From Snuella sedimenti (lineage in GTDB: Bacteria; Bacteroidota; Bacteroidia; Flavobacteriales; Flavobacteriaceae), in the NCBI RefSeq assembly GCF_016428595.1, contig NZ_JAELVQ010000001.1:62001-126000 (forward strand): DNA of 64,000 nucleotides. The letters are read 5' to 3'. A program made the translations under genes and the position numbers. Of this stretch, positions 35,322 through 44,989 are shown one piece after another; the first letter of the stretch is position 1; each line of letters begins with the position of its first letter. The notes under the pieces were generated by a model. It ran no database searches. It saw only the letters and a list, made by a program, of their open reading frames with translations, and was not told where the DNA came from.

Positions 35322-36881
35322 TTAAAGCGCCGGTTCCTTTTGATGTACCGTATCGGTCTCGTTAAAATAGTAGATGCCCTTACTATCAAGAAACGCAAAT
35401 AGCTTCGGCAAGGTAGCATCAAACCGCGACCAATCCTTATGCGCTTGATCGGTCCAGGCTGCTTCCGCCATAGCAATCAACCGCGGAAAGGTCATAAAAT
35501 CGATCCAGTCCTCAGTAGCCAGGCGCTCCGTCCATAAATTGGCCTGAAGCCCCGCTATCAACTTCAGATCGTCTTTAGTAAACTGATGCGTACTATCCGG
35601 ATACTGGTACACATCCTTTAAGGGGTTAAAACCTTCCCAGCGACGACCGTTCTTCAGGGAATCGTGCTGTACAAAATCGAAGTAGAGCGGTCTACGCGGA
35701 CAAAGTACCGTCTTATAGCCTGCTTTAAGCGCCGCTTCCAGCTTATCCACCTTATCGTGGCGCCACCAGTAGATCATGCTCGTTTGCTTATCCACACCCG
35801 AAGCCACGATCTCATCCCATCCGGCCAGGTGCTTCCCTATCGCTTTAAGGCTATCCGTCATACGGCGCATAAAATAATACTCGACCTCCACCAGGTTCTC
35901 TAAATTCTCACGGGTCATCAAGGCTTTTATACCTGCATTATGGTGCCATTGGTCGTTTCCAAAATGCACCTCATCCCCTCCCAAATGGATATAGTCCGAA
36001 GGAAACAAACCGGCCACTTCCCTAAGGATGCTTGTTAAATAGCCATAAGTAGCTTCGTTACCCGGATCGAAGGTAAAATCGGGATGCTTCTCGCTACCCC
36101 CACCCGAAAACTCCGGGTAAGCCATATTGGCCGCCGTGGCATGCCCCGGCATGTCTATTTCAGGAATCACCGTTATAAAACGCTCGGCCGCATAAGCCAC
36201 AACCTCTTTAATATCCTCCTGCGTATAATAAGCAGCAGGTGCCTCCCGATCCGAATAATTACCCTGTCCGCCCACCGTGGTCAACTTCGGAAAGCCCTTG
36301 ATCTCGATACGCCAACCCGTCTGGTCTGTTAAATGCCAGTGAAACGTATTCAGTTTAAAGCCGGCCATCAAGTCGATATACTGTTTCACCTTTGCCTTAC
36401 CAAAAAAGTGTCGGGACTCATCTAGCATAAAGCCACGGTAGTCAAAACGCGGGGTATCCGTAATCTCTCCACAGGCAATCACCTGCTTACCCGATAGGTT
36501 TAGCTGTTGCCACAAGGTCATGAGTCCATAAAAAAGCCCTTGCGGATGCGATGCGGTAACGCTGATCTTCTTTTTACCGATCTCCAAGCGATATGCTTGG
36601 GGCTTTAAAGTGTCCCCTTTGGTAAGTTGCAGGTCGATGGTCTGGCGGGCTTTGGCTTCAACCCCAATCCCCAACTCTGAAAACCGCTTCGCATAGAATT
36701 CTGAAAGCCCCTGCAACGAAGGATCAGAAAAGGTAATGGCAATACCCTTTTCAAAACTAAAAACACCATCGGTGGCTTCTATCGCATTCGGATAAGGCAC
36801 CAGAGCCCATGTCGGTTGTACTTCAGGTTTACAACTATTTAATGTAATGGCTAAAATGAAGAAGAAGATCAATCGGTTCAT
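35322..36881 (-). CDS. Beta-N-acetylhexosaminidase, GH20, lipoprotein
   Basis: 519 residues from the ATG at 36881 (a GTG three codons upstream was rejected). The signal ILAITLNSC ends in a lipobox, so the enzyme is membrane-anchored. A GH20b N-terminal domain is followed by the TIM barrel with FHWHLTDQTGWR, VIPEIDMPGHA and the catalytic Asp-Glu pair in HLGGDEVHFG. It removes terminal GlcNAc/GalNAc from chitin oligomers or glycans, with Asp stabilising the substrate acetamido group. No chitinase or SusCD genes lie beside it. Confidence 0.95.
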   Translation of the reverse strand: MNRLIFFFILAITLNSCKPEVQPTWALVPYPNAIEATDGVFSFEKGIAITFSDPSLQGLSEFYAKRFSELGIGVEAKARQTIDLQLTKGDTLKPQAYRLEIGKKKISVTASHPQGLFYGLMTLWQQLNLSGKQVIACGEITDTPRFDYRGFMLDESRHFFGKAKVKQYIDLMAGFKLNTFHWHLTDQTGWRIEIKGFPKLTTVGGQGNYSDREAPAAYYTQEDIKEVVAYAAERFITVIPEIDMPGHATAANMAYPEFSGGGSEKHPDFTFDPGNEATYGYLTSILREVAGLFPSDYIHLGGDEVHFGNDQWHHNAGIKALMTRENLENLVEVEYYFMRRMTDSLKAIGKHLAGWDEIVASGVDKQTSMIYWWRHDKVDKLEAALKAGYKTVLCPRRPLYFDFVQHDSLKNGRRWEGFNPLKDVYQYPDSTHQFTKDDLKLIAGLQANLWTERLATEDWIDFMTFPRLIAMAEAAWTDQAHKDWSRFDATLPKLFAFLDSKGIYYFNETDTVHQKEPAL

Positions 36882-37047
36882 AGAGTACACTTCAAAAGGT
36901 TTGTCAAAATTTCGCTAATAGACACGAAAATAAGTTTTTTAGCAAATCTACCCTAATGATTTTGTTTTTACCCGAATACGGATTGAAAATTTCCAACAGC
37001 CCACAGACCACCTCTCTGATTTGGTGAACTACCATTTAAGTTTATCC

Positions 37048-37085
37048 TTAGCATCTCGACAAGCTCGATACAGGCTCGGCCGAAG
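37048..37085. repeat. REP-like segment
   Basis: CATCTCGACAAGCTCGATAC followed by AGGCTCGGCCGAAGG is the complement of the segments inside R1 (near 30050 and 30190). This is a dispersed REP-like family common in Flavobacteriaceae intergenic regions. Related, more degenerate text (ACTTCGACTTCGCTCAG) is at 58816-58835. Confidence 0.7.
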
Positions 37086-37137
37086 GGTTTCTTTTGGACA
37101 AGCAAAAGAAATGAATAAAAACAATAACCTATGTTTT

Positions 37138-39639
37138 TCAATCAATACGCACCCGTCGTAACCGTAGCGCATTCGTGATGACCGACACCGAACTAAAGCT
37201 CATCGCCAGGGCCGCCAACATAGGCGACAACAATATCCCAAAAACAGGGAACAACACCCCTGCCGCTACCGGCACGCCCACACTGTTATACACCAGCGCA
37301 AAGAACAAGTTCTGTTTGATGTTACGCATTACTTTGACACTTAAATTATAAGCCTTTACAATGCCCTGAAGATCGCCCTTTACCAGGGTAATGGCGGCAC
37401 TCTCTATGGCTACATCCGTTCCCGTGCCCATAGCAATACCCACATTACTTTTAGCCAATGCCGGTGCATCGTTAATGCCATCGCCAGCAACGGCTACTTT
37501 TTTGCCAACTTTCTGATAGCGTTCAACTTCCTTTAACTTATCTTGTGGCAACATATCGGCCTTAAAATCACTAAGATTCAACGCTGTCGCAACAGCCCGC
37601 GCCGTAGGTTCACTATCGCCCGTAAGCATCACAACGCTAACACCTTTTTGCTGTAAGCTCGCAATAGCCTGTTTGCTACTTGCTTTAATTTTATCCGAAA
37701 TAACCACATACCCCACTACTGTTTTATCCACCGATAGAAACGAAATGGTCTTGCCCTGCGACTGGTATTTCGAAACAGTGTTTTGAATGGTTACCGACAG
37801 GTCTGCTTGTGCTGCTTCCATCATTTTAACATTTCCAAAAGCTACTGGCTTATTATCTATCTGCCCCATCACCCCTTTTCCAGTTACCGAGCTAAAGGCA
37901 TGCACTTTAAGAGACGCTACATCCTGAGCTTTAGCATACTGTGTAGTTGCTTCTGCCAAGGGATGCTCGCTATGGATATTCAAGGACATCATATACCGTA
38001 ATACTAAATCCTCATTAAAATCATTACTTACGGCTACTACCTTTTCCACTGAAGGTTTGCCTTCGGTGATCGTACCAGTCTTATCAACTATAAGGACGTC
38101 CACCGCGTTTAAGGTTTCCAAAGCTTCTGCATTTTTTATAAGCACGCCCGATTTAGCGCCTTTACCCACACCAACCATAACAGACATGGGTGTTGCCAGT
38201 CCCAGTGCACAGGGACAAGCTATAATAAGTACCGCAATGGCATTTATAAGCGCGTACACATATCTGGGTTCGGGTCCGAAAACCGCCCAAAGCACAAAGG
38301 TAATGACCGAAATGAGCACCACGATAGGCACAAAATACCCAGAAATGGTATCGGCCAACTTCTGAATGGGCGCCTGGCTGCGACTGGCTTTATTAACCAT
38401 ATCGATGATTTGCGACAATAAGGTATCGGCCCCTACCCGCTCGGCTTTCATAACAAACGACTGTTTGCCGTTAATAGTTCCCGAACGCACTTTGTCGCCC
38501 GGTAATTTGTGTACAGGAATGGGTTCGCCCGTAATCATCGATTCATCTACCGAACTTTCGCCATCATGAACCACGCCATCCACTGGAATCCGGTCACCCG
38601 GTTTAACCCGTAACAGATCGCCAACTTTAATAACATCAATAGCCACGAGTTCCTCTTTGCCATTAGTAATGCGAACGGCCTTGTTGGGTGCCAGTTTTAG
38701 TAATTCCTTAACCGCACTATTGGTCTTTGTATGTGCCCGCGCTTCTAACACTTGCCCCATAAGTACCAGGGTTAGAATAACGGTAGCGGCTTCAAAATAC
38801 ACATGTACGGTGCCGTATTCGGTTTTAAACTGGGCAGGAAAAACCTCTGGAAACAGTAAGCCAAAGACGCTGAAGATCCAGGCAACTCCGGCACCTATGC
38901 CTATCAAAGTAAACATATTTAAATGCCAGGTCACGATCGACCTATATGCCCTTTCAAAGAACATCCAAGTAGTATAAAATACCACGGGTAGCGATAAGGC
39001 CAGCTGGATCCAGTTCCAATTATTTTGTGGCAATAGCTTATATAAGGGGCTTCCGGGAAGCATCTCGGACATTGCTATCAGAAAGATGGGCAGCGTAAAG
39101 GCCACACTCCACCAAAACTTAGACAACAGTTTTTTGTAATGGATCGCTTCGGTCGATAGCTCCGGTTCCAGAGGTACCAGGTCCATACCACAGATGGAAC
39201 AAGCTCCGGGTCCATTTTCTATTACTTCGGGATGCATGGGGCAAGTATACTGAACAGAAGCCCCAGCAACTAAAGACACCTCTTCTACCAGATCCATACC
39301 ACACACTGGGCAGTCACCAGCTACGTCATAGGTCTTATCACCCTCACAATGCATCGGACAATAGAACACACCGGTTCCCGTACCGCTTACTTTTTTAGGA
39401 GTGACTTGTTTTGGCTTTGCCATACCCGGCATGGCAATACTATAACGCCCACCACTGTTTGCTTCCAAAGCTTTAGTAAATGTTTCCAATGGGATATGCG
39501 AGACCATGCTTATAACAGCCTCTCCCCTTTCAAGATGCACATGCGCTTCTTCAACACCTTCTACAGTGTTGAGGGTTTTCTCTACGTGAGAACGGCACCC
39601 ATTACAGGTCATTCCCGAAATTGAATATGTATGCTTCAC
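37138..39639 (-). CDS. copA: Copper-translocating P1B-type ATPase
   Basis: 833 residues. The N-terminus is an HMA domain with MTCNGC (C12, C15), then two heavy-metal-binding modules of the form YCPMH...CPVCGMDL (about 93-118) and YTCPMH...CSICGMDL (131-155). The membrane CPC is at 475-477, the phosphorylated Asp519 in DKTGTITEG, the HP motif at 559-560, TGDSEPTA near 673 and [10 protein letters not shown] near 719. It exports Cu+ from the cytoplasm with ATP. It ends the copper island and lies 87 nt after the HMA-AraC regulator. Confidence 0.96.
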   Translation of the reverse strand: MKHTYSISGMTCNGCRSHVEKTLNTVEGVEEAHVHLERGEAVISMVSHIPLETFTKALEANSGGRYSIAMPGMAKPKQVTPKKVSGTGTGVFYCPMHCEGDKTYDVAGDCPVCGMDLVEEVSLVAGASVQYTCPMHPEVIENGPGACSICGMDLVPLEPELSTEAIHYKKLLSKFWWSVAFTLPIFLIAMSEMLPGSPLYKLLPQNNWNWIQLALSLPVVFYTTWMFFERAYRSIVTWHLNMFTLIGIGAGVAWIFSVFGLLFPEVFPAQFKTEYGTVHVYFEAATVILTLVLMGQVLEARAHTKTNSAVKELLKLAPNKAVRITNGKEELVAIDVIKVGDLLRVKPGDRIPVDGVVHDGESSVDESMITGEPIPVHKLPGDKVRSGTINGKQSFVMKAERVGADTLLSQIIDMVNKASRSQAPIQKLADTISGYFVPIVVLISVITFVLWAVFGPEPRYVYALINAIAVLIIACPCALGLATPMSVMVGVGKGAKSGVLIKNAEALETLNAVDVLIVDKTGTITEGKPSVEKVVAVSNDFNEDLVLRYMMSLNIHSEHPLAEATTQYAKAQDVASLKVHAFSSVTGKGVMGQIDNKPVAFGNVKMMEAAQADLSVTIQNTVSKYQSQGKTISFLSVDKTVVGYVVISDKIKASSKQAIASLQQKGVSVVMLTGDSEPTARAVATALNLSDFKADMLPQDKLKEVERYQKVGKKVAVAGDGINDAPALAKSNVGIAMGTGTDVAIESAAITLVKGDLQGIVKAYNLSVKVMRNIKQNLFFALVYNSVGVPVAAGVLFPVFGILLSPMLAALAMSFSSVSVITNALRLRRVRID

Positions 39640-39726
39640 ATGTTTAAGTTTTAATAATTAATAAATCCGATTGACTTCTTAAACAAAGATCAGCTTTATC
39701 CAGTACCCGATTGTATACAATTTTGA

Positions 39727-40299
39727 TTAAATTGTATCTAACTTTTTGCGGATCCTTATCTTTTTAAAAGCAGATGGCGTAAGCCCTGTTATTTGTTTAA
39801 ATTGCCTTGACAGATGCTGCGGACTGCTGTAATTAAGCTCATAAGAAATCTGGCTTAATGTTAGTTCATTATAGATCAGCAATTCCTTAGCACGTTCAAT
39901 ACGCTGTTCTATAATATAATGTTCTATGGTGTGTCCTGCTATTTCAGAAAACAGTTTACTCAACTGCGTGTATTCCATCCCGATTTCTGATGCAATAAAC
40001 CCCGAAAAGGTTTGATGCTCTGGCTTTTCTTTTCCGTGATGGATTAGTTGAATTATTAGTGTTTTTATGTTTTTTACAATAACGGCTTCTTTATCTTCTA
40101 CAAGTTCAAACCCTTCTGCTTCAAGAATGGTCTTAAGTTGTGCTTTCTCTTTTTCAGAGATCCCGTGGTCAAAATAAATCGTTCCCAGGGCTACATGGTT
40201 GAAGTCAAAGTGGTTTTTGGTCAGCTCTTCCCTAACCACTTTAATACAGCGGTTACACACCATGTTCTTTACCGCTATTTCAGTATAAGCCTCCTTCAT
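39727..40299 (-). CDS. HMA-AraC fusion transcription regulator
   Basis: 190 residues. An N-terminal ferredoxin-like HMA half carries VCNRC (C15, C18), which can bind a soft metal ion. The C-terminal AraC helix-turn-helix has IEQRIERAKELLIYNELTLSQISYELNYSSPQHLSRQFK and ITGLTPSAFKK. This combination is frequent beside copper genes in Bacteroidota and suggests direct copper sensing with control of the flanking copA and cus genes; that role is inferred. It lacks the usual AraC sugar-binding domain. It is on the same strand, between the HMA lipoprotein and copA. Confidence 0.9.
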   Translation of the reverse strand: MKEAYTEIAVKNMVCNRCIKVVREELTKNHFDFNHVALGTIYFDHGISEKEKAQLKTILEAEGFELVEDKEAVIVKNIKTLIIQLIHHGKEKPEHQTFSGFIASEIGMEYTQLSKLFSEIAGHTIEHYIIEQRIERAKELLIYNELTLSQISYELNYSSPQHLSRQFKQITGLTPSAFKKIRIRKKLDTI

Positions 40300-40435
40300 A
40301 ATGAAAGATCCGTGTTATTGATTGCTAAAAACTAAACCTATTCCTAAGGCATTCAAGCTGAATTAGAAGCCAGCTTTTTTGATTGGCATGTACTCCTAAT
40401 TCAGCTTTTACATGTTAATACTTAAAAAAAATAGA

Positions 40436-40825
40436 CTACTGATTCATAGCCATTTCATGATCGTACTGACAGCATCCCGGCAGGTTGTTATAAGCATCTT
40501 CACTTCCAGCTATCTTTTCGGTATCATAGCCCGATGCAGCAATGGCTTTATGAATGGCCATGGCATCTGTTTTCGACGCGTCGAAAGTAACATCGATCTT
40601 CTTTTTATCGACATCCCAGTTGGCGCTTGCAACACCCTCTACCCCTTTAGCGGCTTTCTCAATGGTCTTTTTACACATTTTACAATTCCCGCGAACACCA
40701 AAACTTAGGTCTGTTCCAGCTTTTTGGACCGCAACCTCAGTTGTGGTTTCCTTTTTCGCTTCATTTTTGCAACTTGTTAATCCGATTGCCGCAATAACGG
40801 CGACACTTAAAATGATTCTCTTCAT
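40436..40825 (-). CDS. HMA-domain lipoprotein, copper chaperone-like
   Basis: 129 residues with a lipobox signal (VIAAIGLTSC) and one heavy-metal-associated domain in which the metal site reads GNCKMC. The tail NNLPGCCQYDHEMAMNQ adds two Cys, a His and two Met and may also hold metal. It follows CusB by 26 nt. An envelope-anchored donor of Cu+ or Ag+ to the CusABC pump is the natural inference. Confidence 0.88.
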   Translation of the reverse strand: MKRIILSVAVIAAIGLTSCKNEAKKETTTEVAVQKAGTDLSFGVRGNCKMCKKTIEKAAKGVEGVASANWDVDKKKIDVTFDASKTDAMAIHKAIAASGYDTEKIAGSEDAYNNLPGCCQYDHEMAMNQ

Positions 40826-40851
40826 GATATTAAATTTAATGATTATAATTG

Positions 40852-42597
40852 TTATTCTATAATTAATTTCACTTCTCCACAGTTAAGCATGGCATCTCCA
40901 AAATAAGGATTCAATATTGTTTCTTCATTACTTAACCAATAAGCCCCTTTGTTATTATCGGCCATTGGGCAAAACTGCTCATAGACCTTTTTATCGATAC
41001 CGAAACGTTGTATGGCATCAATTAAATGCAGGGACAAGTCCCTGAAATGCTTACGTTGTTCTTGTATCTCCAAGGTTTCTGCGATACCAGCAGATGTAGT
41101 TTGCAATCCTTTTTCCAATACCATCCAGTGTGCATGGGCTTTACTGTCGGTTAGCAAGGTCATATCTACCTTATTCAAACGGTTACCTACCTGCTTGGCG
41201 GCTTCCTGCGCTTCCTTTGCATTGTCCTTTACCAGGGCATCTTTTATTTGAATGTACCCATCAAACACCTGTTGCAACTGCTTATGGAAATCGGTTGCAA
41301 CCTCAAACCGTGAGATTTCGGTAGGATTGGCTGTATCCATCCCCATATGCCCCTCGTGGCCGGTCATTACCTTACCACCGCTTTTGTTCATCATGGATTT
41401 TTTGCCTTGTAATTGTGCTGCAGCGTCAATGGTAAACGTTCCGTTTGTTACAATTTCATCACCTCGTTCCAAGCCATCTAAAACTTCATAAGCTGCTCCC
41501 ATTTTTTTCCCTAACGTTACTTCACGCATTTCAAAAACAGGCGTATCGGTTTTTACTTTTATATAGACCACCGAACGCTTGCCAGTCCATAAAACCGCAC
41601 TTGAAGGCACTAGCAAAAGACCGTCATCCTGCAAGGCATTAACCTGTCCTTCCACAAACATCCCGGGCTTAAAAATTCCTTCCTTGTTATTTAAAACAGC
41701 TCGTAAGGTTACTGTTCGGGTATTGGTATTTAAAAGGGGATCAATAAAGTCTACCGTCGCTTTGAATGTCTTATCGGGATAGGCATTAGTAACTACTTCT
41801 ATTTCTTGACCTAATTTAAACAAGTCGATTTGGCTTTCATATACATCAAAATTAGCCCAGACAGTATTTAAGTTAGCAATTTTAAATAGCGGGTTACCTT
41901 CCATAATATGGGCACCTTCACTAAGCGCTATTTCTGTTACAACTCCCGAAATGTTTGAATAAATAGTAAATTGTGTTTGAATGTTACCCGAACGTTCTAT
42001 TTCCGAAACCTGGGCATCTTGAATCATCCAGTTCCTAAATTTTTTCTTTACGGCTTCATACAACTCAGGCTGAGACGCCTTATTTTTATAGGCTATTAAC
42101 AGTTCCTGCTGCGCTGCAATAAGTTCTGCCGAATATATTTCTGCAATGGCTTGTCCGCGTTTAACGTATTCGCCTAAGGATTTCACGTACAGCTTATCAA
42201 TACGACCGCTAAAATGTACTGGTTGCGTTGCGGCTTTATCTTTATTCTCGGTAATCTTTCCTGAAAGCCTTACAATTGATGCATCCACATCTGCTTTCTC
42301 TATTACAGAGGTCTGCACATTGGCAAGTGCCATGGCATTTTCTGTCAGTTTAAATTGATCTTTGGACAATCCATCTGCACCAGCTTCGGCAGGGATTAAA
42401 TCCATACCACATATTGGACAGTCGCCGGGCTCCGGTTGTAATATCTGTGGATGCATGGAACAGGTCCACATGGTCTTTGTTTCTACTTCGCTGCCATGAT
42501 CGTGTTCTTCTGTCCTATTAGAAGAACCTCCAAAGAAAAACCACCCCAGTAGTATTCCAATGGTTAATATGCCTATATAAATTATATATTTCCTCAT
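40852..42597 (-). CDS. cusB: RND efflux periplasmic adaptor, CusB-type, with metal-binding modules
   Basis: 581 residues. An N-terminal anchor helix is followed by a heavy-metal-binding module (WTCSMHPQ...GDCPICGMDLIPAE), then the adaptor core with barrel-sandwich and beta-barrel domains (RIDKLYVKSLGEYVKRGQAI; PGMFVEGQVNAL). The C-terminal ~170 residues resemble DUF3347 (YIQIKDALVKDNAKEAQEAAKQV...QFCPMADN), proposed to bind metal. It joins the inner-membrane CusA to the TolC-like channel. It lies in the order cusA, fhb, tolC, pepSY, cusB, with 5-nt spacing to the PepSY gene. Confidence 0.93.
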   Translation of the reverse strand: MRKYIIYIGILTIGILLGWFFFGGSSNRTEEHDHGSEVETKTMWTCSMHPQILQPEPGDCPICGMDLIPAEAGADGLSKDQFKLTENAMALANVQTSVIEKADVDASIVRLSGKITENKDKAATQPVHFSGRIDKLYVKSLGEYVKRGQAIAEIYSAELIAAQQELLIAYKNKASQPELYEAVKKKFRNWMIQDAQVSEIERSGNIQTQFTIYSNISGVVTEIALSEGAHIMEGNPLFKIANLNTVWANFDVYESQIDLFKLGQEIEVVTNAYPDKTFKATVDFIDPLLNTNTRTVTLRAVLNNKEGIFKPGMFVEGQVNALQDDGLLLVPSSAVLWTGKRSVVYIKVKTDTPVFEMREVTLGKKMGAAYEVLDGLERGDEIVTNGTFTIDAAAQLQGKKSMMNKSGGKVMTGHEGHMGMDTANPTEISRFEVATDFHKQLQQVFDGYIQIKDALVKDNAKEAQEAAKQVGNRLNKVDMTLLTDSKAHAHWMVLEKGLQTTSAGIAETLEIQEQRKHFRDLSLHLIDAIQRFGIDKKVYEQFCPMADNNKGAYWLSNEETILNPYFGDAMLNCGEVKLIIE

Positions 42598-42602
42598 TAT
42601 TA

Positions 42603-43310
42603 TTATTTTTTTCGTTTTAATAGTTTTCTAACTGAAGGGGACGAGGTATACCACAGTAAAAACCCACTCAATACGGTCATTAACCCTAAAAGTGAAAAGG
42701 CCCTTAATACCGTGGTATTAAAGTTATCTCTACCTTCGTAATCCATCGTGTGGGTCATCCACAAAAAATCGAACCAACGCCAACCGCGATGTCTAACGGT
42801 TTGAAACCTGCCGTCTGATTTAGACACATAGGCTTTAATATGTGCATCGTCTACATAAGAAACCACATAAGCGGGTAACAAACGCCCTCTGTATTCGTGA
42901 TGTTTCCCTGTGGCATCTATCTGGTCTATGGAGGCTACCTCCAAACCGTCTTTCATTCGATGCTTTGCAATATACAGGGCTTCTTCCTTAGATATCTCCT
43001 GCTTTTCGGAACCATTAACCGCATTGAACAACTGCGATCTGTTCACCCAATAGTAAGGCGTATTATTAATATCCCGTATTTCAAGGGATGATATGCCATG
43101 CTCCACATGCAGTTGTGCCGGACTGATTAAATTTGAAAAATGCTTTGGCTTATAGTTTAAATTTTTAAACTGGTCGCCATGAATGTCATCAATGTTAGTC
43201 CAACTAAAATACAGACCGCTAAGTGTCCAAAACAAGAACTGAACCACTAAGAACAATCCTAAATAACGATGGGTCTTCCGTATCTTTAATGCGGCGTGTC
43301 TGTTTACCAT
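42603..43310 (-). CDS. PepSY-domain membrane protein
   Basis: 235 residues with an N-terminal helix (YLGLFLVVQFLFWTLSGLYFS) and a C-terminal helix (FSLLGLMTVLSGFLLW) that enclose a periplasmic PepSY region (SKEEALYIAKHRM; YVVSYVDDAHIKAYVSKSDGRF). Short PepSY-TM proteins are often found in metal transport loci, where some relatives reduce metals or modulate peptidases. Its role here is unknown. It lies tightly between the TolC-type gene (2 nt) and cusB. Confidence 0.82.
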   Translation of the reverse strand: MVNRHAALKIRKTHRYLGLFLVVQFLFWTLSGLYFSWTNIDDIHGDQFKNLNYKPKHFSNLISPAQLHVEHGISSLEIRDINNTPYYWVNRSQLFNAVNGSEKQEISKEEALYIAKHRMKDGLEVASIDQIDATGKHHEYRGRLLPAYVVSYVDDAHIKAYVSKSDGRFQTVRHRGWRWFDFLWMTHTMDYEGRDNFNTTVLRAFSLLGLMTVLSGFLLWYTSSPSVRKLLKRKK

Positions 43311-43312
43311 AA

Positions 43313-44620
43313 TTATTGTGTTAGATAATTAATGATCGTTGATTGCACATAAAAGTCCGTTACAGACTCTATTTGATTTATCTGAAACTTTAATTGCAGC
43401 TCCTGAATATCCAAAACATCATTAAAATCAATGGTTCCCGCTTCATAGCTTTTAATAAGTATGGCCTCGGCGTCTTTGGCCTGCTTTAAATTATTGGTTT
43501 GGGTCTCATGGCGAATTCTTGCAGAGGTTCTGTTATTAACGGCATCGTCCAGCAATGTCTCCAATATATTTAAGCGCTCTTGCTTTTGCGATTGGATCTC
43601 TTGTTGTCGCAATGCATTCTGTTTGGTCTGTGACTTATATTTTTTATTGAATATAGGAATAGAAACCGATAGCATAGGCATTAAAATATCCTTTCCGTTA
43701 TCTTTAAAATCCATATCGGGACGTTTCTCTACATTGATATAATCCAAACCGAAACCGATCATCGGACTGCTTTCCTTTTGATTGAGTAATTCCGATTGCT
43801 CCACAGATTCATAGAGTTTGTCGTACTTTAATAATTCGGGGTGCAACACCAGTTTTTCCGAACGGATATCGAGATCGTCCATCGGGATGTCTAGTGCGCC
43901 CACAACATTCACTTCAATACCTTTATCCCGATTCAAGAGTTTATTAAAACGTGTTTGCTCGGTCAGATACTGCTGCTCTAAAACCTGCTTGAGCTGCTCC
44001 AATTCATTTTGGCGCATTTGCAAACGTAAAACATCGACTGCTGATGCTTTTCCTACCTCAACAGAAGTAAGCGCCAGGGTTTCGTAAGTTTCTAACAAGA
44101 CAATATTTTCATCCAAAACAGCTTGCTTTCTTTTATTGGCATAGAGCTTATAATAGGATTGCGATACCGAAGCCATCAACTTGCGCTTGGCTATTACAAT
44201 ATCCTCATACTTGGCATCGGCCAGCGAACTGACGTATTGTTCACGTGCCGTAATACCTCCAAACCATGGCACCATTTGCCTGGCAGATAATTTAAACCGC
44301 TGTGCTCCTGTCCGGGTTTCGGGTTCGCTCACAAAATAGCCTATCCCAAATTCGGTATTGGGAACGGCATTGACTTCATTCACCTTTTCGGAAGCAATAC
44401 GGTATTGCAGTTCGTATTTCTGAATTTCAGGATTGTTATTCAAGGCTTCATCTAACAGGCTTTCCAACTGTTGGGCATTTGAAAGCTGTACCGCTAGAAG
44501 TGAAAAACAGAAAACGAAAAACGACAAGCGAACAGTGGAAAGTGAAATACTTCTCAAATTCAAAGCCCTTGAACTACCTTCAAACAATACTTCCTTTAAA
44601 TATCTAAACAAGTTTATCAT
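43313..44620 (-). CDS. TolC-family outer-membrane efflux protein (CusC-type)
   Basis: 435 residues. The ATG at 44620 overlaps the stop of the four-helix-bundle gene by 4 nt, but gives an unusual 30-residue N-terminal stretch before the hydrophobic signal core (FFVFCFSLLAVQLSNAQ); the true start may be nearer. The OEP repeats follow (LESLLDEALNNNPEIQKYELQY; RKLMASVSQSYYKLYANK; SYEAGTIDFNDVLDIQE). It supplies the outer-membrane channel for the CusAB pump. The N-terminal coding DNA contains an A/G-rich tract resembling one in cusA. Confidence 0.9.
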   Translation of the reverse strand: MINLFRYLKEVLFEGSSRALNLRSISLSTVRLSFFVFCFSLLAVQLSNAQQLESLLDEALNNNPEIQKYELQYRIASEKVNEVNAVPNTEFGIGYFVSEPETRTGAQRFKLSARQMVPWFGGITAREQYVSSLADAKYEDIVIAKRKLMASVSQSYYKLYANKRKQAVLDENIVLLETYETLALTSVEVGKASAVDVLRLQMRQNELEQLKQVLEQQYLTEQTRFNKLLNRDKGIEVNVVGALDIPMDDLDIRSEKLVLHPELLKYDKLYESVEQSELLNQKESSPMIGFGLDYINVEKRPDMDFKDNGKDILMPMLSVSIPIFNKKYKSQTKQNALRQQEIQSQKQERLNILETLLDDAVNNRTSARIRHETQTNNLKQAKDAEAILIKSYEAGTIDFNDVLDIQELQLKFQINQIESVTDFYVQSTIINYLTQ

Positions 44621-44973
44621 AAGTTATTTGATTTAGATGTTTTAATAGAGCTCACTAACATGGCTACCAATTCTTTATTTAAACTATAATGCGTTTTATA
44701 GTTTTCTATTTCTATGTAATTGGTATCTTTTAATAAATCTAACCAATACAAAGATTCATTTGCTTCTTTAAGTGCAATACTCATCTTGTTTATAAAATCT
44801 TTTTTGCTTTGAGCAAATTCAGCTTCACGGATAAGCGCGCCAACAGCCGTTCCACTTCTTAACAATTGCTTACTCAACACAAATTCTTTCTTATCGGAAA
44901 CTAAAAACTGAGAGATTCTCACAATCATAATTGCAAAGTCATAACTTTTGTTTCTCAATATATTTTTGTCCAT
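44617..44973 (-). CDS. Four-helix-bundle protein (23S rRNA IVP family), in cus operon
   Basis: 118 residues, paralogous in pattern to the protein inside the nqr operon: KSYDFAIMIVRISQFLV, then KQLLRSGTAVGALIREAEFAQSKKDFINKMSIALKEANESLYWLDLL. It is inserted between cusA (17 nt) and the TolC gene (4-nt ATGA overlap) on the same strand. This is the S23/IVP fold of unknown free-standing function. Its presence in two unrelated operons argues for a mobile or parasitic module that tolerates read-through expression. Confidence 0.9.
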   Translation of the reverse strand: MDKNILRNKSYDFAIMIVRISQFLVSDKKEFVLSKQLLRSGTAVGALIREAEFAQSKKDFINKMSIALKEANESLYWLDLLKDTNYIEIENYKTHYSLNKELVAMLVSSIKTSKSNNL

Positions 44974-44989
44974 TTTTAACTTTTCGTTT

